NCBI GenBank assembly: GCA_010645155.1
Contig: CM021321.1
Span: forward strand, 3,047,126 to 3,111,125
Length of the DNA stretch: 64,000 bases
DNA from: Tigriopus japonicus
Taxonomy: Eukaryota > Arthropoda > Copepoda > Harpacticoida > Harpacticidae
Direction of reading: 5' to 3'
Below, piece by piece: positions 25,451 to 37,826 of the stretch. The notes under the pieces were generated by a model. It saw only the letters and a list, made by a program, of their open reading frames with translations. It did no database searches and was not told the DNA's origin. The first letter of the stretch is position 1, and each line of letters begins with the position of its first letter. Position numbers and translations under genes: made by a program.

Positions 25451-25674
25451 CTCGTTCTGTAATGTATTCTAGAAGAGATAAGTAAACATTCCCACGCTCA
25501 GCTCTTCTATATTCATACATTTGATTTGGATCACCATAGTGATTTGCCAGGTTCAAGGCTGGAGTTTCTGCAATATATTTTCCTAGTCCTTGGTTATCAA
25601 TCCATGGATTTTGCTTGAGGCTTTGTGTCGTCGTGGCACGCTCATAAAGAAAGTAATTCAACGTTGCGAAATCA
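25451..25674 (-). CDS. dpr: Probable N-terminal (pre-Ig) exon of the dpr gene
   Basis: The minus frame from about DFATLNYFLYERATTTQSLK to LSLLEYITER ends at a strong donor (CGAG|GTAAGT) in phase 1, which is what the Ig1 exon at 22301 requires; the joined codon is GAT (Asp). The encoded segment is hydrophilic and tyrosine-rich (LANHYGDPNQMYEYRRAERG). It has no cysteine and no Ig features, so it would be the region between the secretion signal and Ig1. The 5' boundary is uncertain: an AG preceded by a T-rich tract gives 25674, but the frame is open to about 25733. No signal peptide is visible, so at least one more 5' exon is expected. Phase and donor agreement support the call. Sequence conservation could not be tested. 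Confidence 0.5.
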
Positions 25675-25699
25675 CTCGTCCCAGTTGGAACCCAGCAAA

Positions 25700-28440
25700 A
25701 AATAGGACTTGAATGGCCCCCATTTAAACCCACTTCACGTTGTCTTATGTGGGAAACAAGGGGTTGGCCAGATCTTTGCCATGCAACGGGTATTTAAATT
25801 CCTACTTGTGCCAACGTTTAACGACTTGTTTCTCAAGGAACAACAACAGCAAAGGCATTATCATTATTACTATTACTCCTTGTCGTTTGGTGAGACTTTA
25901 CAAATGGTGGGAATTGAGAAGACATCCACCAATTTGAGGCTCTAGAGGCTCATGAATTCCTCCAGATGGAACTGCGGGCTTGATGGACCGTGGAACACAA
26001 AGAAGTAAAAAATGTGCTCACCACACATTGTTCACGGTTGGCTGAACCGTTTTCGCCATTTTAGATTAGAGTGAGAGACCATTCATAATTTGAACTGGGA
26101 ACAACTTAGGAGTTGTGTTGTATGTTTGAGAGAAGAAAACACTTTTCATCCGTTGGGAGTGTTGTTGTTCTTCTTCCTCGTTCCCTCCCTTGACATTTTG
26201 GAATGTCAAAAGGAATTGTCCCATTTCCGGGTGCTTCCCCAAAAAGGTAGAGAATTCAATTGGAAAAACTAAGGACAACTTGTGGACCATGAAGACGCTT
26301 TTGTTTGGTTATTGACTTCGAAAACATGCATTGAAAATGTTATCTTAAATCTTGACAAGGACCACTTGGATACTTTATAAACGTTTGTACCTTTCAGGGG
26401 TTCTTTCTAATTTTGAGAGAAAAAATCTCGTTAAGGCTAACAAATGGGCTCTTTCTAGTTGTCGAGAAGTCACCAATAAGTACGAAAAGTACAAAGTCTT
26501 ATAGTTTGGAATCCCGAATAGTCTCTCAGAGAACTGGGATATTATTGAACAATAAAAAACAGAGATATTTTTAGACGACTCTGCCCAAGTTTTGATAAAG
26601 ATCTTTGAGCAATAGCTTGGTTAAACAAACGGCCCAAAAACCCAGCAATTGTTGCATCGGCTTGTCAGATTTTTGACCAAAGGCGTGTCTTTTCTTTCCC
26701 GACGAAACAATTTGTGACTAATCTTATGGTAGTTTTTCTCTCGTTGGTGGCAAAGAAGCCAGTAGTAACCAATGGGCGTGCACTTGGCCACATAATGAGA
26801 GTGCATTTACTCAAGAAATGCAATCCAAAGTGAGCGCAAGGGGTCGTTTTTCCATCCAATGTCGTTGGACCGTGGAATGAGTCGCAATTTGGAACCAAGC
26901 GAGAGAATAAAAAAGTGAGTTACGGTAAGAGATAAATCATCTTTCAGATGGCCAACCAACAGGACGCCGAGGATGGCATTTGGATGTCCATCTTGAGAAG
27001 CTTTGACCACTCCATGGGGACAAGAAATCATGAAGAAGCCGAACCTCATAATGAGAAATACACTCCAAAGAACGAGTCCCAATTCATTGTCGGGAGTTCT
27101 GGGAAAACGATTTGTCAGATCCTCTTGTCCTCAAGGTTATCTTTAAACGAGGGGGATTTTTCAATATGTTGATAGGGTTTTATTGGGTTCAGTTACTGCC
27201 AGTTTTACGACTTCTTTCTTTGGTTCAACTGGGGTGGAGTTGTGCACAAAAAAAAACGAGGAATGAATGACATCCTAACATGTTTGAGTCCTTGGAATGG
27301 CTCCACTCCCAGGAAATAGGCGACTTGGATGAAGGAAAAGCTTTTGAAATTACACATCTTGAGCACTTTGTAACCCACAAAATTTGGACAGCATGTCACG
27401 CCCAAAGTGACCTGAATCAAACATTGAACCTCTTGAAAATCGCGGAACTCAGCAATAATTGCGCTTTTTAGCTGGATAATGCTACCTAAGGAAATATGAA
27501 GGCCATGAGAAATGAATGAGATAGCTGAAGTTAAGGCGAAGTACAGCTTTAGAAGTGAGTCCCATCCTTCACTTACTTAGAGGGTTTTTTTCGTCTCAGA
27601 AGCAGCTAATAAATGGACTTCTTTTCAGTGAAAGCTCATAGAATCAGAGATGAAGACAGTAAAGCAGGACATGGTGTGGACACGGGCGGAATTTCAAGAG
27701 GGGATGTCGCACAATTTTACAACCAAGAAAGCCCACTCACTTCATTTTATTCGCCGAGAATTGTCCTTGTTCCAGAGCAATCTCATCTTTAAGAGAAACG
27801 GCATTGAGCGAGGCAAATGAGGACCATTCAAGAACATGTTAAAGCGAACATGCTCAAAGATGACAAGGGCTGGCTAGAATTGATATTTAATCACGAATAA
27901 CCGTCGTTTGGCTTTGTGGTGTTGGGGGTGAATGATTGTGAAGTTTTAAACCAGACCTTGAAGGATGAGATTTGACGTAGATTCGCCGTCGGGAACAAAA
28001 CCCATCAGGGAAAGGCCAAAGTTTGCTAGAAAAGTTAGCTCCCGACAGCATGAGTAATTCCAATATTTATTTGGTAATTTTTCAGATGAAACTTTTGACA
28101 TAGGAAGGAAAGGTAAACAAACCAGCACACTCACAAGTCAGAAAAGGCTCCACTCAAGCGTCAAATTATTCATAAAGGAGACGTCGGCCCTTATTCGTTC
28201 CACATATGCCAAAAACTCACCAACAGTTACAATTTTATAGTCCAAGCCAGTATTGGCAAAAAAAAACACCCAAGGGTCGAGAGACCTTGATCACGAACGA
28301 AATTTTCAAACATGATTCACAGTCGAACATTCACCAACTTATTTGGGCATCCACATTGACTCGTCTCGATCAAATTTGAAAGCTCTTTCACAATATCAAT
28401 TAAAAAATGCGAATGCGGTTCTAGCAGTCAATATTGAATA
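25700..28440. other. No supported gene
   Basis: This stretch holds short frames only. A short region of CAA/ATT-rich simple sequence lies around 25846-25878. If the dpr transcript starts further right, the region is 5' intron. Confidence 0.5.
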
Positions 28441-28460
28441 AGGGGGAAACAAGTGCAGTA

Positions 28461-28871
28461 TGATAACAGAGTATAATCAAAAAGTGCGCCATCAAGTGCA
28501 TTTTAGGTGACAACAACTCGCACTTCCCATGATACGCATGTATTGGCAGATTACAATGTCCATGCATAAGTTTTGGACAAAACTAAATGGCTTAAATTGT
28601 TGAAAGAGTGACTCCCACTGGAAAAAAAAGAAATTTCTTTTCAATTGTGAGACTTTTTATACCAATTTTAAAGGAATTTTACTCCATAATTCAACCAAAA
28701 AACATTGAAGGTCCATAAGCAGTCTCCAATGAACATTTCAGACCCATCAGTTTGTCCAAAACTGATGAATGGTCGTTGCAATCTGCAAATACATACGTAT
28801 CATGAAGAGTGCGAATTGTTGTCAACTTAAATGCACTAGATGGCGCACTTTTTAAGTGCATGCATTTATCA
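28461..28871. mobile_element. Nearly palindromic MITE with TA target duplication (Tc1/mariner-like), 411 bp
   Basis: Both ends start TGATAA inside a flanking TA (28459-28460 and 28872-28873). Left: TATGATAA, 12 unmatched bases, then AAAAAGTGCGCCATCAAGTG. Right, reverse-complemented: TATGATAA, 12 bases, then AAAAAGTGCGCCATCTAGTG. Similarity runs on through ACAACAA(C/T)TCGCACT, CATGATACG(C/T)ATGTATT and GCAGATT to AGTTTTGGACAAA, so each arm is about 150 bp and the spacer is only around 100 bp. There is no transposase frame. The TA duplication points to the Tc1/mariner superfamily. The long-armed foldback form is unusual, and the transcript would form a long hairpin. Confidence 0.85.
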
Positions 28872-29342
28872 TAGTGTCGAAGGACAAACGTTAAAGCATA
28901 AAAAGAGCAAACATTGGCATCTAAAGAAAAGCTGCAGACGTAATGAAATTGCTTATGTATCTTTTGGTTTTAGGTAAGAAACCAAACGTACATTACAGGA
29001 TTTTAGATGAGCTGTATTTGCGCCAATTGTGAGAAAAGAAGACATTTGCATTCAATGTACAATTATGAAAGACGCTTTTGAGACTTTATATAAATCTGAG
29101 CGACAAAGTAATGCTTGCGAAGTTGAAGCCAGCTTACATCTACATTGGCTCATAATATTCATGGCTGATCCCAAAGCGTTTGTTCATATCCATCAAAGGA
29201 AGATTTATTAAGTTAACTCATTTCAAATAAACTTTGAATGATGTTAGCTCAATTTGAATCTGCATTTAAATTGCATAAAATTCAATATTTGACTAGAAGT
29301 TCAAAGGGAACCTGAAAGAAAAAGACAAAGGTTCACCCTTAC

Positions 29343-29640
29343 GAAAGCCAACATCTCACAGAATACATTGCATCAAACTGCGCATCATAAAACAAGTTAC
29401 AAAACATTTCATTTATGTACATTTTTCCCCCATTCTCCATCGCTAACCCTGACGAAATAACAAGTACGCCATTTCTCCCTAATCTTGTTGTCACGAATAT
29501 AGCAATCACCAAGTTCAACCCGCCCATAACAATGACTTGCAGGACGATGTTGAAGAATCTTCGTGCCAAGCGATTAGTGGAAATCCATTTGAATTTTGGC
29601 ACAAACCATGCAACTTGTCCCTTGATAGTTTGCATGCCAT
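29343..29640 (-). CDS. Candidate exon with a hydrophobic segment; possibly 5' exon of dpr
   Basis: The minus frame reads VPKFKWISTNRLARRFFNIV, then a hydrophobic run LQVIVMGGLNLVIAIFVTTR, and continues to AMYSVRCWL before a donor-like TTTC|GTAAGG at 29343. A break there is phase 2, compatible with the proposed start of the dpr N-terminal exon at 25674. The hydrophobic run, preceded by basic residues, could be a signal anchor. No acceptor or initiator is clear, the donor is only fair, and the opposite strand is also open over 29415-29807, so chance is a real alternative. The left boundary of the exon (about 29640) is approximate. Confidence 0.22.
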
Positions 29641-29688
29641 CACATGCACACTTTCGACTCAAGTGGAGGAGGACCCGAGTTCGAGCTA

Positions 29689-29703
29689 GACCTCGACGAG
29701 GTC
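29689..29703. repeat. 15-bp palindrome
   Basis: GACCTCG-A-CGAGGTC has perfect 7-bp arms. It is isolated and its function is unknown. Confidence 0.6.
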
Positions 29704-29809
29704 ATGTAAAATTGCCTTGGGACGTTTGCAGTAGTTTTGGGGTGGAATATTCTAGCTACTGCTCCACCGATCTCGAGACTGAGAATTCTGCATTATTCAT
29801 AATTTAATT

Positions 29810-32800
29810 GGTCGGTTCAGTTTGTGTCAAGTGAAGGGGGCCAAAATTGGCCGTGGCAGTTGACGCAAAAAGGCCATCACGCCTACGACTTTCCAACTCG
29901 GAGTCAAAGTGCAAGGCTATGAAGGCCTTAGACAGTTCTTCGCTGGAGGCACCAATAAATGTCTTCAAAATAGGTCGCTTGCGCACTGAAATGGGTGTCT
30001 GCGAGAGCTAAAATGTCTCAAGAATCTTTTTCTATTATCGACTTCTTTTGAGTTCGGTTTATGAAGCCATTGATTCTGTCAAATCATTCATGAAGAAGCG
30101 TTCATATTTTTCCACAACCTTCTTTGGGCTTTTTGAAAAGGATGTACTCCTAACGAAGAGTAGGCTTCCATTATGTGATGATTGTGCTTGAAAGAAGAGT
30201 TCCAAAACCAATTCGGATCCAGACACCAAAATTTGAAAAGACCTGGCCTTTGAAGTGTAATTCCAAAAGCTCATGATGAAAGTCAAGGACAGAAAGAAAA
30301 CCCGAACACTGAAGCCTTTACAGATTGGGACTGGAACTCAAGGGAGCTTCCCACATTTGAACGACTTGAAGGCTTTAAAAAGTGCAACGACGAGATCTAT
30401 GATCAAACTTTTTCCCTTGACGCAGACGGCCTTGAATTGTTGAATGAGCAAGGCTGTGCACGGTTTAATTTGATTGCGTTGTGCAATACTTTTCCCCTGA
30501 AGATCAGGAAGCTAATTGAAACTTGTCCCAAATCGAGATTTAAGCCACAAAAACGGTGCAAATTAATTAACCAAATGCCCAACCAGGGAATAGACGTTCA
30601 GGGAAAGAGTTTGTTAAGCTGTTAATTACATTTTCGCTCTTGAATACATAGTACTCTTTCAGCGCGCTATTACGTATAAATTTTGAGCAAGTTCCAGTTT
30701 GAAAACTCAAGCGTTCTCATTTGTTAGTGGATCATGGAGCAGGTTTGCTTTGAACATTAATTTTTTGAACAATCTTCACTTACCAGAGCATAGGGCCAAA
30801 ATGACGAGGAGTTGAAAAATGAGCGACAATTTCGGATGGAGCCCTATAAGAGCCTTTCCGTATGAGGTCTCAACCATTGTCATCAAATTTGGACCGCCTC
30901 GTGTGACTACCTGAAAAATGGTTAATGACAGGTGTGGTTAAACTGAAACGCAATTTCAAATTATCAGATTTTGTGTTGGGAACACTTGTTTGTAATGGGT
31001 TCAAAAGCAAAAAAGGACAAGAGTGTGGAAGAATCAATTTAAAGTTTAGTTCGGTGAGCCTCCAAAGGCAATAACCTTCAAGCCAAGTTTTTGCCTTTTT
31101 TCTCATGGAAGACGAAGAGTACAATACACGTCAACAAAGGAATATATATCTCTCTTTCAGATAAGGACGAAGGGCTCGTTCAGGTGTCTTCTCATCTGGT
31201 TCCCTAGAAGGTAGCAGGTTTTAGTGGCAGTGTCCTAAGGAGCTGCTCTGTCAATCTGCTTTCAGGGTCTGGAAAGTTTGAAACCAATCGGGAAGATGAG
31301 CTGGTGAGTGACCTCCTTGACGGGGTTGGAACAAAGAACCTTAAAGAATATTGATGAACAACTGCAGAAGAATCGAATGAGCCAGCAACTCCGAATGGTT
31401 TCGTCGAGGCCATCTCTTCAACGACGACGTTCGTTCAGAATCCTCGTGAGAGAATAGAGATAATGGCTCAACTTCAGATCACTCGAGGTGAGGAAATGTA
31501 AATAGAACCTAACAGACACTTCAAACTTCCCGCCAATTTCAAGAGCTTGACAAGGCTTGTTTGGTATTTGATCCTCTGGCAAGCCTGGAGGTCATCTGGA
31601 TCGCATTTTTCAGATTAGCTCTGGAAATGCACCATAAAATGTGAGATAACAAATCCAATTGATTTCCAGCACGTCCAAAAAACAAGCCAGTCTCTGGGAT
31701 TTGGAACAAGCTGCAAGAAATAAATCTCCATTTTACGATAAGTGAAATCGCTCGATTTTTGGGTTGCTCTCACTGACTAACAGGGTTGCGAGGAAAATGC
31801 ACCAAAAAAGACCAGGATAACACGATTGCATGTGATATTTCTTCCATTGAAAGCTTTTTTCAATTGTCCAAATTCCTTTCCTTGAAGATTGTGTCAGAAA
31901 AGAGCAAATGTGATTTCTCCGAACTAAAATATCGGTGGACTCATAAAATCAGTAGTGGCAAACGCTACGCTTCGCGTCAAATTCGCAGGCAAGCCATAAA
32001 GTTCATCCAAGTTGAGCCTAAGAAAAGTCATAAAATGTCCGCAAAATAAAGTAAATCTTCCTTCGGCTGTGTAGTCCTCACTTTATGTAATGCTTTGGAA
32101 AGGAGAGCGAGTACATACTGCAAATACACTAAGACTAGACCAATACACGTCCCAAGACAATCCTTAGGTAAAGAAACTGAGGTCTCTTGAAACAATTCCT
32201 AATCCGTTTCAGGTGAGTTATGGATCCGCTGAATCGTTACTTTTTCCCTCCCTCGTTCCTCGGATTTGTTGTACTTTACATTTAATGCTCTTCCATTCTT
32301 GTATTTAGAACGGCTTTCAAATGCTTCCAGAATTCGGGAAAACTTCCTACACAAGCTTTTCGGTCTTTTCGGCAAGCAATTAGGAAAGTTCCCTCCTCCA
32401 TTCCTACCTGGTTCGAAATGGAATGGAGACCCACAGACGTGGGTTTAAATGTGGTACAGAGACACACACACACACATTGAAAAGCGTCGACAATGAAGCT
32501 AATGATAGTGTCGACCACGTTCATTATCGCTCAACTTGGTTTAACTCCATTGGGTCACCCTAGTTGCGTACATATTTAAACGGAGAGCAGTTGAAAACTT
32601 GTCTTTCTGAGTGCACTGCTGGAAACGCCTTTCAAGTTAGAGTGTTGCTCGTTTTTGCTCATAAGAAAAGGCCGACATGATCTTGGAACTTGGAACCCAT
32701 CCTTCAAGGACAAGGCCAGAGCTTGAGATTCAGAAGAAAGACATTCATCAGAAACGCGAATTCATACAGTGAATATGCAGTTTTTTTATGAGGTTGGGAT

Positions 32801-35800
32801 GGAATTGGGATAAACTTCTTGGTTTCCCAGAATGGACTCATGGAAAACTTTATCCATTTTTTGTCTTTTCCCACCTTCTCGCGGGTCGGTTTTGAGAAGT
32901 TGGAATGGATTGCTTTTAACTAGGTGCGACTGTTAACGCAATGCAGAGTCGGACTTTGGAATTAGACCATCGTGTTCCACAACATTGAAATGTTTTCGTT
33001 TTCTTTTGGGGGTCTTAAATCATGGGTTGGACAGGAACTCGTTTTTACTGCGTAATCCAGCCTTGCTTTCCGACCTCAAGAATGTGCGGACACGCACAAG
33101 TGTGTTATACTCTTCGCCTGTGGCTCATATTTAAAAATGCATTTTTTATCGGATGATGTTGAACGGTGTTGAGTGTTCATTTTGCCTCCAGAGAGCTTGT
33201 TGGACCATGGTAAGCCGAGATCCAACTTGTGGAATGAATGAACCAATGTAATGTTCAATCTTGTAGTCTGGGGGGTCTATTATGTTTCAGGTTCTCATGG
33301 GGCTCCCCGTAATTGTTTATGTACTGTATGTTCCAGGGTGTACCATTCATATTGCATACTTGTCCATGCTTGTGTGTATGGCCTCTTTTAATCCCCTGGT
33401 TCTCAAAGGTTGGTGAGTCTGTGGGAAGCCAGTGACGAGTGAGGCCAGAAAGAGGAGGCCTTTTGAGTTATCTTCTCAGGGATCTTGAGCCTCAAGGTTA
33501 CTACAATGGGGAGGCAGCAAGGCAACGGAGAGAATGAGATAGGCCTCAACCTTTAAGTGGAAAACTTTTCGGCTATCCTTGAATAATTCACTTCCTTTTG
33601 TCCCCCGGTTTCAGCCGACCCGAGCTTGAGACAAAAACCCAAGACAAATGAAGCAAGTGCCCTTTATTTTCGAGCCCGATCATTAATTCCTCCGGAAAAG
33701 AATCGGCTTCACTCCAATCAACGAGCGATCTTAGTGTGGCCTTACCCTTCCTGCTAGATAATAGCCTTCAGCAAGAGAGCGTGCGTGGTTGGTATGCGGG
33801 CTTCATTTGTTACTGAAGGCCAAAAAGAGAACGGCGAAACCTGAAAAGTTTCAACATCCCTCCGTTTTCTCTAAGTATGCCGACGAAATAGTACTGAGCA
33901 CTTAGAAAGATGTCCGTGGGAGAACTTTAGCCTTGAGGGAAAGCAACCTTGAGCAAAATTTGTGCCATTCACTCTCTCTGAACATGGGATCATAAAAACA
34001 CTTTTGAGGTCAACTTATCTCCATTGCCACCCAAGGGCTCGCTAGTCATTTACATACTATACATATCCTAATAGCTGGGATAAACACTATCAGTCCTTGA
34101 CTTTGAGACGAGTGGGTTCGTGTCCCATGTATTGTAAATATCTATCTACTCGAAATGTACAACACACTCTCGGCCTTGTTTCCTTAATGTCATCAATAGC
34201 ATTGTCACGCGAGAACACTGATTAACTCTCATTCCAAGGCACATGCAAATCAGCTTCTCGAGCTCATCCGAACACTCCATACCACAGATCTTATTTCCAC
34301 GTTTGTACGTCCTGTATTGTAGTACATGTAGTACAATAAACCACGTAGACAATGTCTCAGTGGGCCAAAAGTGGGCTTTGTGTGCTTGTTCTTGAACTGG
34401 GAGAGTACTACTAGTTGTTCAATCGTGAGAGGGAACACGACGATAAGAGGCAATCACATCCGTGGATCTCCTCGACTTTTTGTTCCTGTTTTCGGCTCGC
34501 TGAGCCATGTCGAGCAATGGAACTTGTGCCAAATAATTACTTTGGAATGCCACATATTTCGACTTGGCTCCATTCATGAGTGAGCATTAACAAGGCTTCA
34601 AAGCGCTTAATGTCGTTGGGATGACTAAAATATGATCGTTTCCAACTTCCTTTGTAGAGAGACAGAAAATGCACGAGCTCAAAGTCAGAAGCCATTGGGA
34701 TGAGCTTGTCTTTTCATTCCAATAATGTTTATCCAATAGTTAACCCGCCAGTGGCTTCCTATCTAGGCCTCCATGTGCGAGTGTGTTTGCACTTGTGTCG
34801 GTTTGGGTTGTTGGCCTTCAAGGCTCGGCCACTTTCGAAGGCCAGAAGGAATCTTCCAATAATCGCACGCTGGGGTCAGCCAGAATAATGTTGTTATAGC
34901 AGTATTTCTTCATCTCCCCCCGAAACCCTAGCCTGAAGGCAATCTTTAAGCTGAAGACCAAGAAAAAAAAACAGAAGGCCACTTGGATATAAAAAATATC
35001 AATCTATTGTGGCAGTCAATAATGTTTGGTAAACAAGCTCGAGCGTTTTAAAAGTACTTTGACCCCGTCTTGATTCTCTTTACTTCTTGGCCAAGTTAGT
35101 TATAGGAAATGGTGGTCTGATTTACAACGGGTCTGATTAACCCTTCCGCTTTTGAAACGGGTGAGTCTCCAAGGAAGGAGACAATCCGTGGGAAGGTTGC
35201 AATAAATAACAATAACTCGCCTTTGTAGCTGTCCAAGGGTATCAAGGCCTTTGGTAGCAAATTTATGGCCAATCCTTTAAGTGTCGAGGCTTTAAAAAGA
35301 AATGAGGGGTAGAATCAGACCCAGATCAAGGTCGTGGCCTCTCAGCAAAAAGCGAAAGGAAAACGCTCTCTCTCTTGGTTTTCTCTATCTAGACGGATGG
35401 TCCAGGCCTCAAACCACCCAGACCAACAACATCGAACCCAAAGGCACAGAAAACAGTAATAAGTGGGTTAAATCCCAGATTGGCCGAACTTTCGTCAATA
35501 AAAATGGGCCACATTCCTTGGCCTTAAAGGCCATAAAGAACCCGCACACTGGCCACTGATAAAACCGGATTTAAGTTGGCGTGTTGGTGTTTGGAGTTGA
35601 GAGGCAAAAACGCATCACTCTTTAGTAGATGCTTGGACGTTATCTCTGATGAATGGTTATTTGTACCAATCTTATCAAAGTGAAGCATCGAGAGCACAAG
35701 TAAGAAGTTTGGAGAATATCATCATGACTCCTGTATCTTGTAATTCAAAACTCTTTGTTTTCATTGCCCAACAACCCTCTCAAAAAGCAACCAATCCATC

Positions 35801-36850
35801 ACAGATTTGTAACGCCAAACGGCTGCTGCTGGTTTTATTTCTTGAGTCTCACCAATCCTCAAGAGTGCATCTTTCTTTGTTTCGTTCTCTTTTTCAGCCT
35901 TAGGCTCAAACTTCAACTTCTCAGGTTGCTTTTTTATGTCTACGAGCCAAAATTGTGTTGGGTGTTTCTGTACAAACCCAACTGAAACATTTTTGTTCCA
36001 AGTTTGATTTATGATCTGAGCATAAGACAGATAACGAGAGAATGGAGAACTGGGCTCTAGAATGCACATAGAGATCTGTAACGTTACGCAGAGAGCTCAT
36101 TGTCAGTCAAGCCCTGCAGAGAGATCAGTCTGATCGTTTTTTGCCTCAATGAGACTTTGGCACGAGACTGAGAGAGCACAAATTTGGTCCATCTGTTAAT
36201 CTGCAATATTTTACCAGAAAAAGAAGGAGGACGCACTCTTCTGTTTGGATTCTTGAGAAACGAGTGAGTTATTTTGAATTGTTTACTAGTAGGGATCAGA
36301 CAATGTTGCTCCAAAAAATCAACATTTCAAGGTTCGACCCAAATTTTGTACCTTCTCAATTTCGAGGCCCGGATTGGAATATTGCTAAAATTGCCATTAT
36401 GGAAAAGATTTAACTTAAAAATGATCTTAAATTTTTCAAAGAATATAAAGCTTTGATTTTCGGATTATTAGAGTAAAATAAGGAGCGTTTTAAAAACAGA
36501 AAAGCATGAATCATTGAAAATGGACTCAAAATCAACGATTGAACATTAAAACTTTAAACTGAATTTTGACTTTTAATTTTCAAGAGGAACTTTTCCAGAA
36601 AATGTCTCCAATGCGATAGAAAAGGCACTCAAATTTGTTACGAAATCGTCAATTTCTGCCACAAGTAAAATTAAGGGTCAAAATTTACATGTGTAAGTCA
36701 AAGGTCATACTTTTGTCCAAACGTGACCGATGTCTGACCAAAGTAAACATTTCGTAACACGAAGGGACACATCTAAAAAAATATAGCAACTTTGCAACTT
36801 TTTATGCAAAAAATACAGGTTGGGGCTTAAAAATAGCAACCTTATCCTGA
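29810..36850. other. No supported gene
   Basis: Only short frames on both strands without domain similarity. A minus-strand ATG in good context (about 31413, MASTKPFGVAGSFDS) has no convincing downstream donor. There is a (CA)n run at 32462-32475. I see no tRNA and no inverted repeats longer than short hairpins. Confidence 0.5.
32462..32475. repeat. (AC)n microsatellite
   Basis: A run of about seven AC units. Confidence 0.8.
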
Positions 36851-36859
36851 CTCTATTTG

Positions 36860-37826
36860 TTAGCGTGCCGGTTCAAATATCAACTTCATTTCCGTCAAAT
36901 CTTTGATGTCAGGCCAGAGTGTGCTGTTCCAATCTTGTTCCAAAAATGGACCAATTGATATTCCGTGAGAGTCAAGATTGCACGTGGAAATGCATGAAAA
37001 TGCAATCGAGGAAATCCGAAAAAGACCTCCTTGACTTGATTTCCTTCCCTGTGAACTGCCCACCAGAACCACCTCGGGTTCATGGTTCCATTGCTTAGAT
37101 TCCCTTGGAAATGGATTGATTCCAGGCTTCAGGATCGTGATGTATTCCACCCTATTGTTGTAAGTACGTAGGAATATGTTCTTTTCCACGTCCAATCTCC
37201 ATTCTTTGTCCTTAATGTAGGCAGAGAGCATTCAAACAGACCTGGGAACCGTGCAAATTCTCCGGGATTTGGCCAGGAAATATACGATATGATCCAAAGG
37301 GTCCACACTAGAGGCTTGCCGAACCAACGATCCAATGTTGTTATCTTTAGGAGCATTTATCGCTCGCTCGTTTGTTTGGTGTTGAAAGCGGAGCTTGGAA
37401 AAAAGCCCTGAAAATGCCCTCTGTCCTAAAGCCAAGTAATGGAAACTGGCAATATGATGCTCCTCCATAAGCGATCCATGGCTCACATATAGATCCATCT
37501 ATGGATACTCGAGTATTTCCTTCCAATTCTTGTCGTTCGTTGGCGTTAGCCAAGAGACCTGCCTGCGCACTTCCATTCATTCACTTGAGACCTTGCGGAA
37601 CATCATTGGAAATGGACCGTCCACATTCCAAGAGGCGTCTTATCATCCTTGAATTACTAGCGATGGATAAGTGATACACATCATTAGACGAGAGGACCCT
37701 TTGGAAAGGCCTCCCAGCTCGAGTTTCTCTCAAACTAATAAGAAACAATTGATCGACAACGAAATCAAACCGGCCTTTGGAACCCTTGGTTTTGTGGGTT
37801 CTATCCACAATTATGGGACACACCAA
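36860..37826 (-). other. Unassigned cluster of long minus-strand open frames
   Basis: Two minus frames are each open for most of about 1 kb and interrupted by single stops. One spans about 37826-37347 with one internal TGA at 37581-37583. The other spans about 37498-36860 with one internal TGA at about 37232. Recognisable fragments include KDKEWRLDVEKNIFLRTYNN and GRFDFVVDQLFLISLRE, but I cannot match them to a family. The region could be a decayed element ORF, a pseudogene with frameshifts, or chance. An AG acceptor-like site (GCACGGTTCCCAG) lies near 37240. Confidence 0.2.

Noticed and set aside
28943..28973. Plus-strand ATG exon reading MKLLMYLLVL before GTAAG, like a signal-peptide first exon
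   Set aside because: No downstream acceptor gives an open frame in phase 1, and read-through stops after 29 codons.
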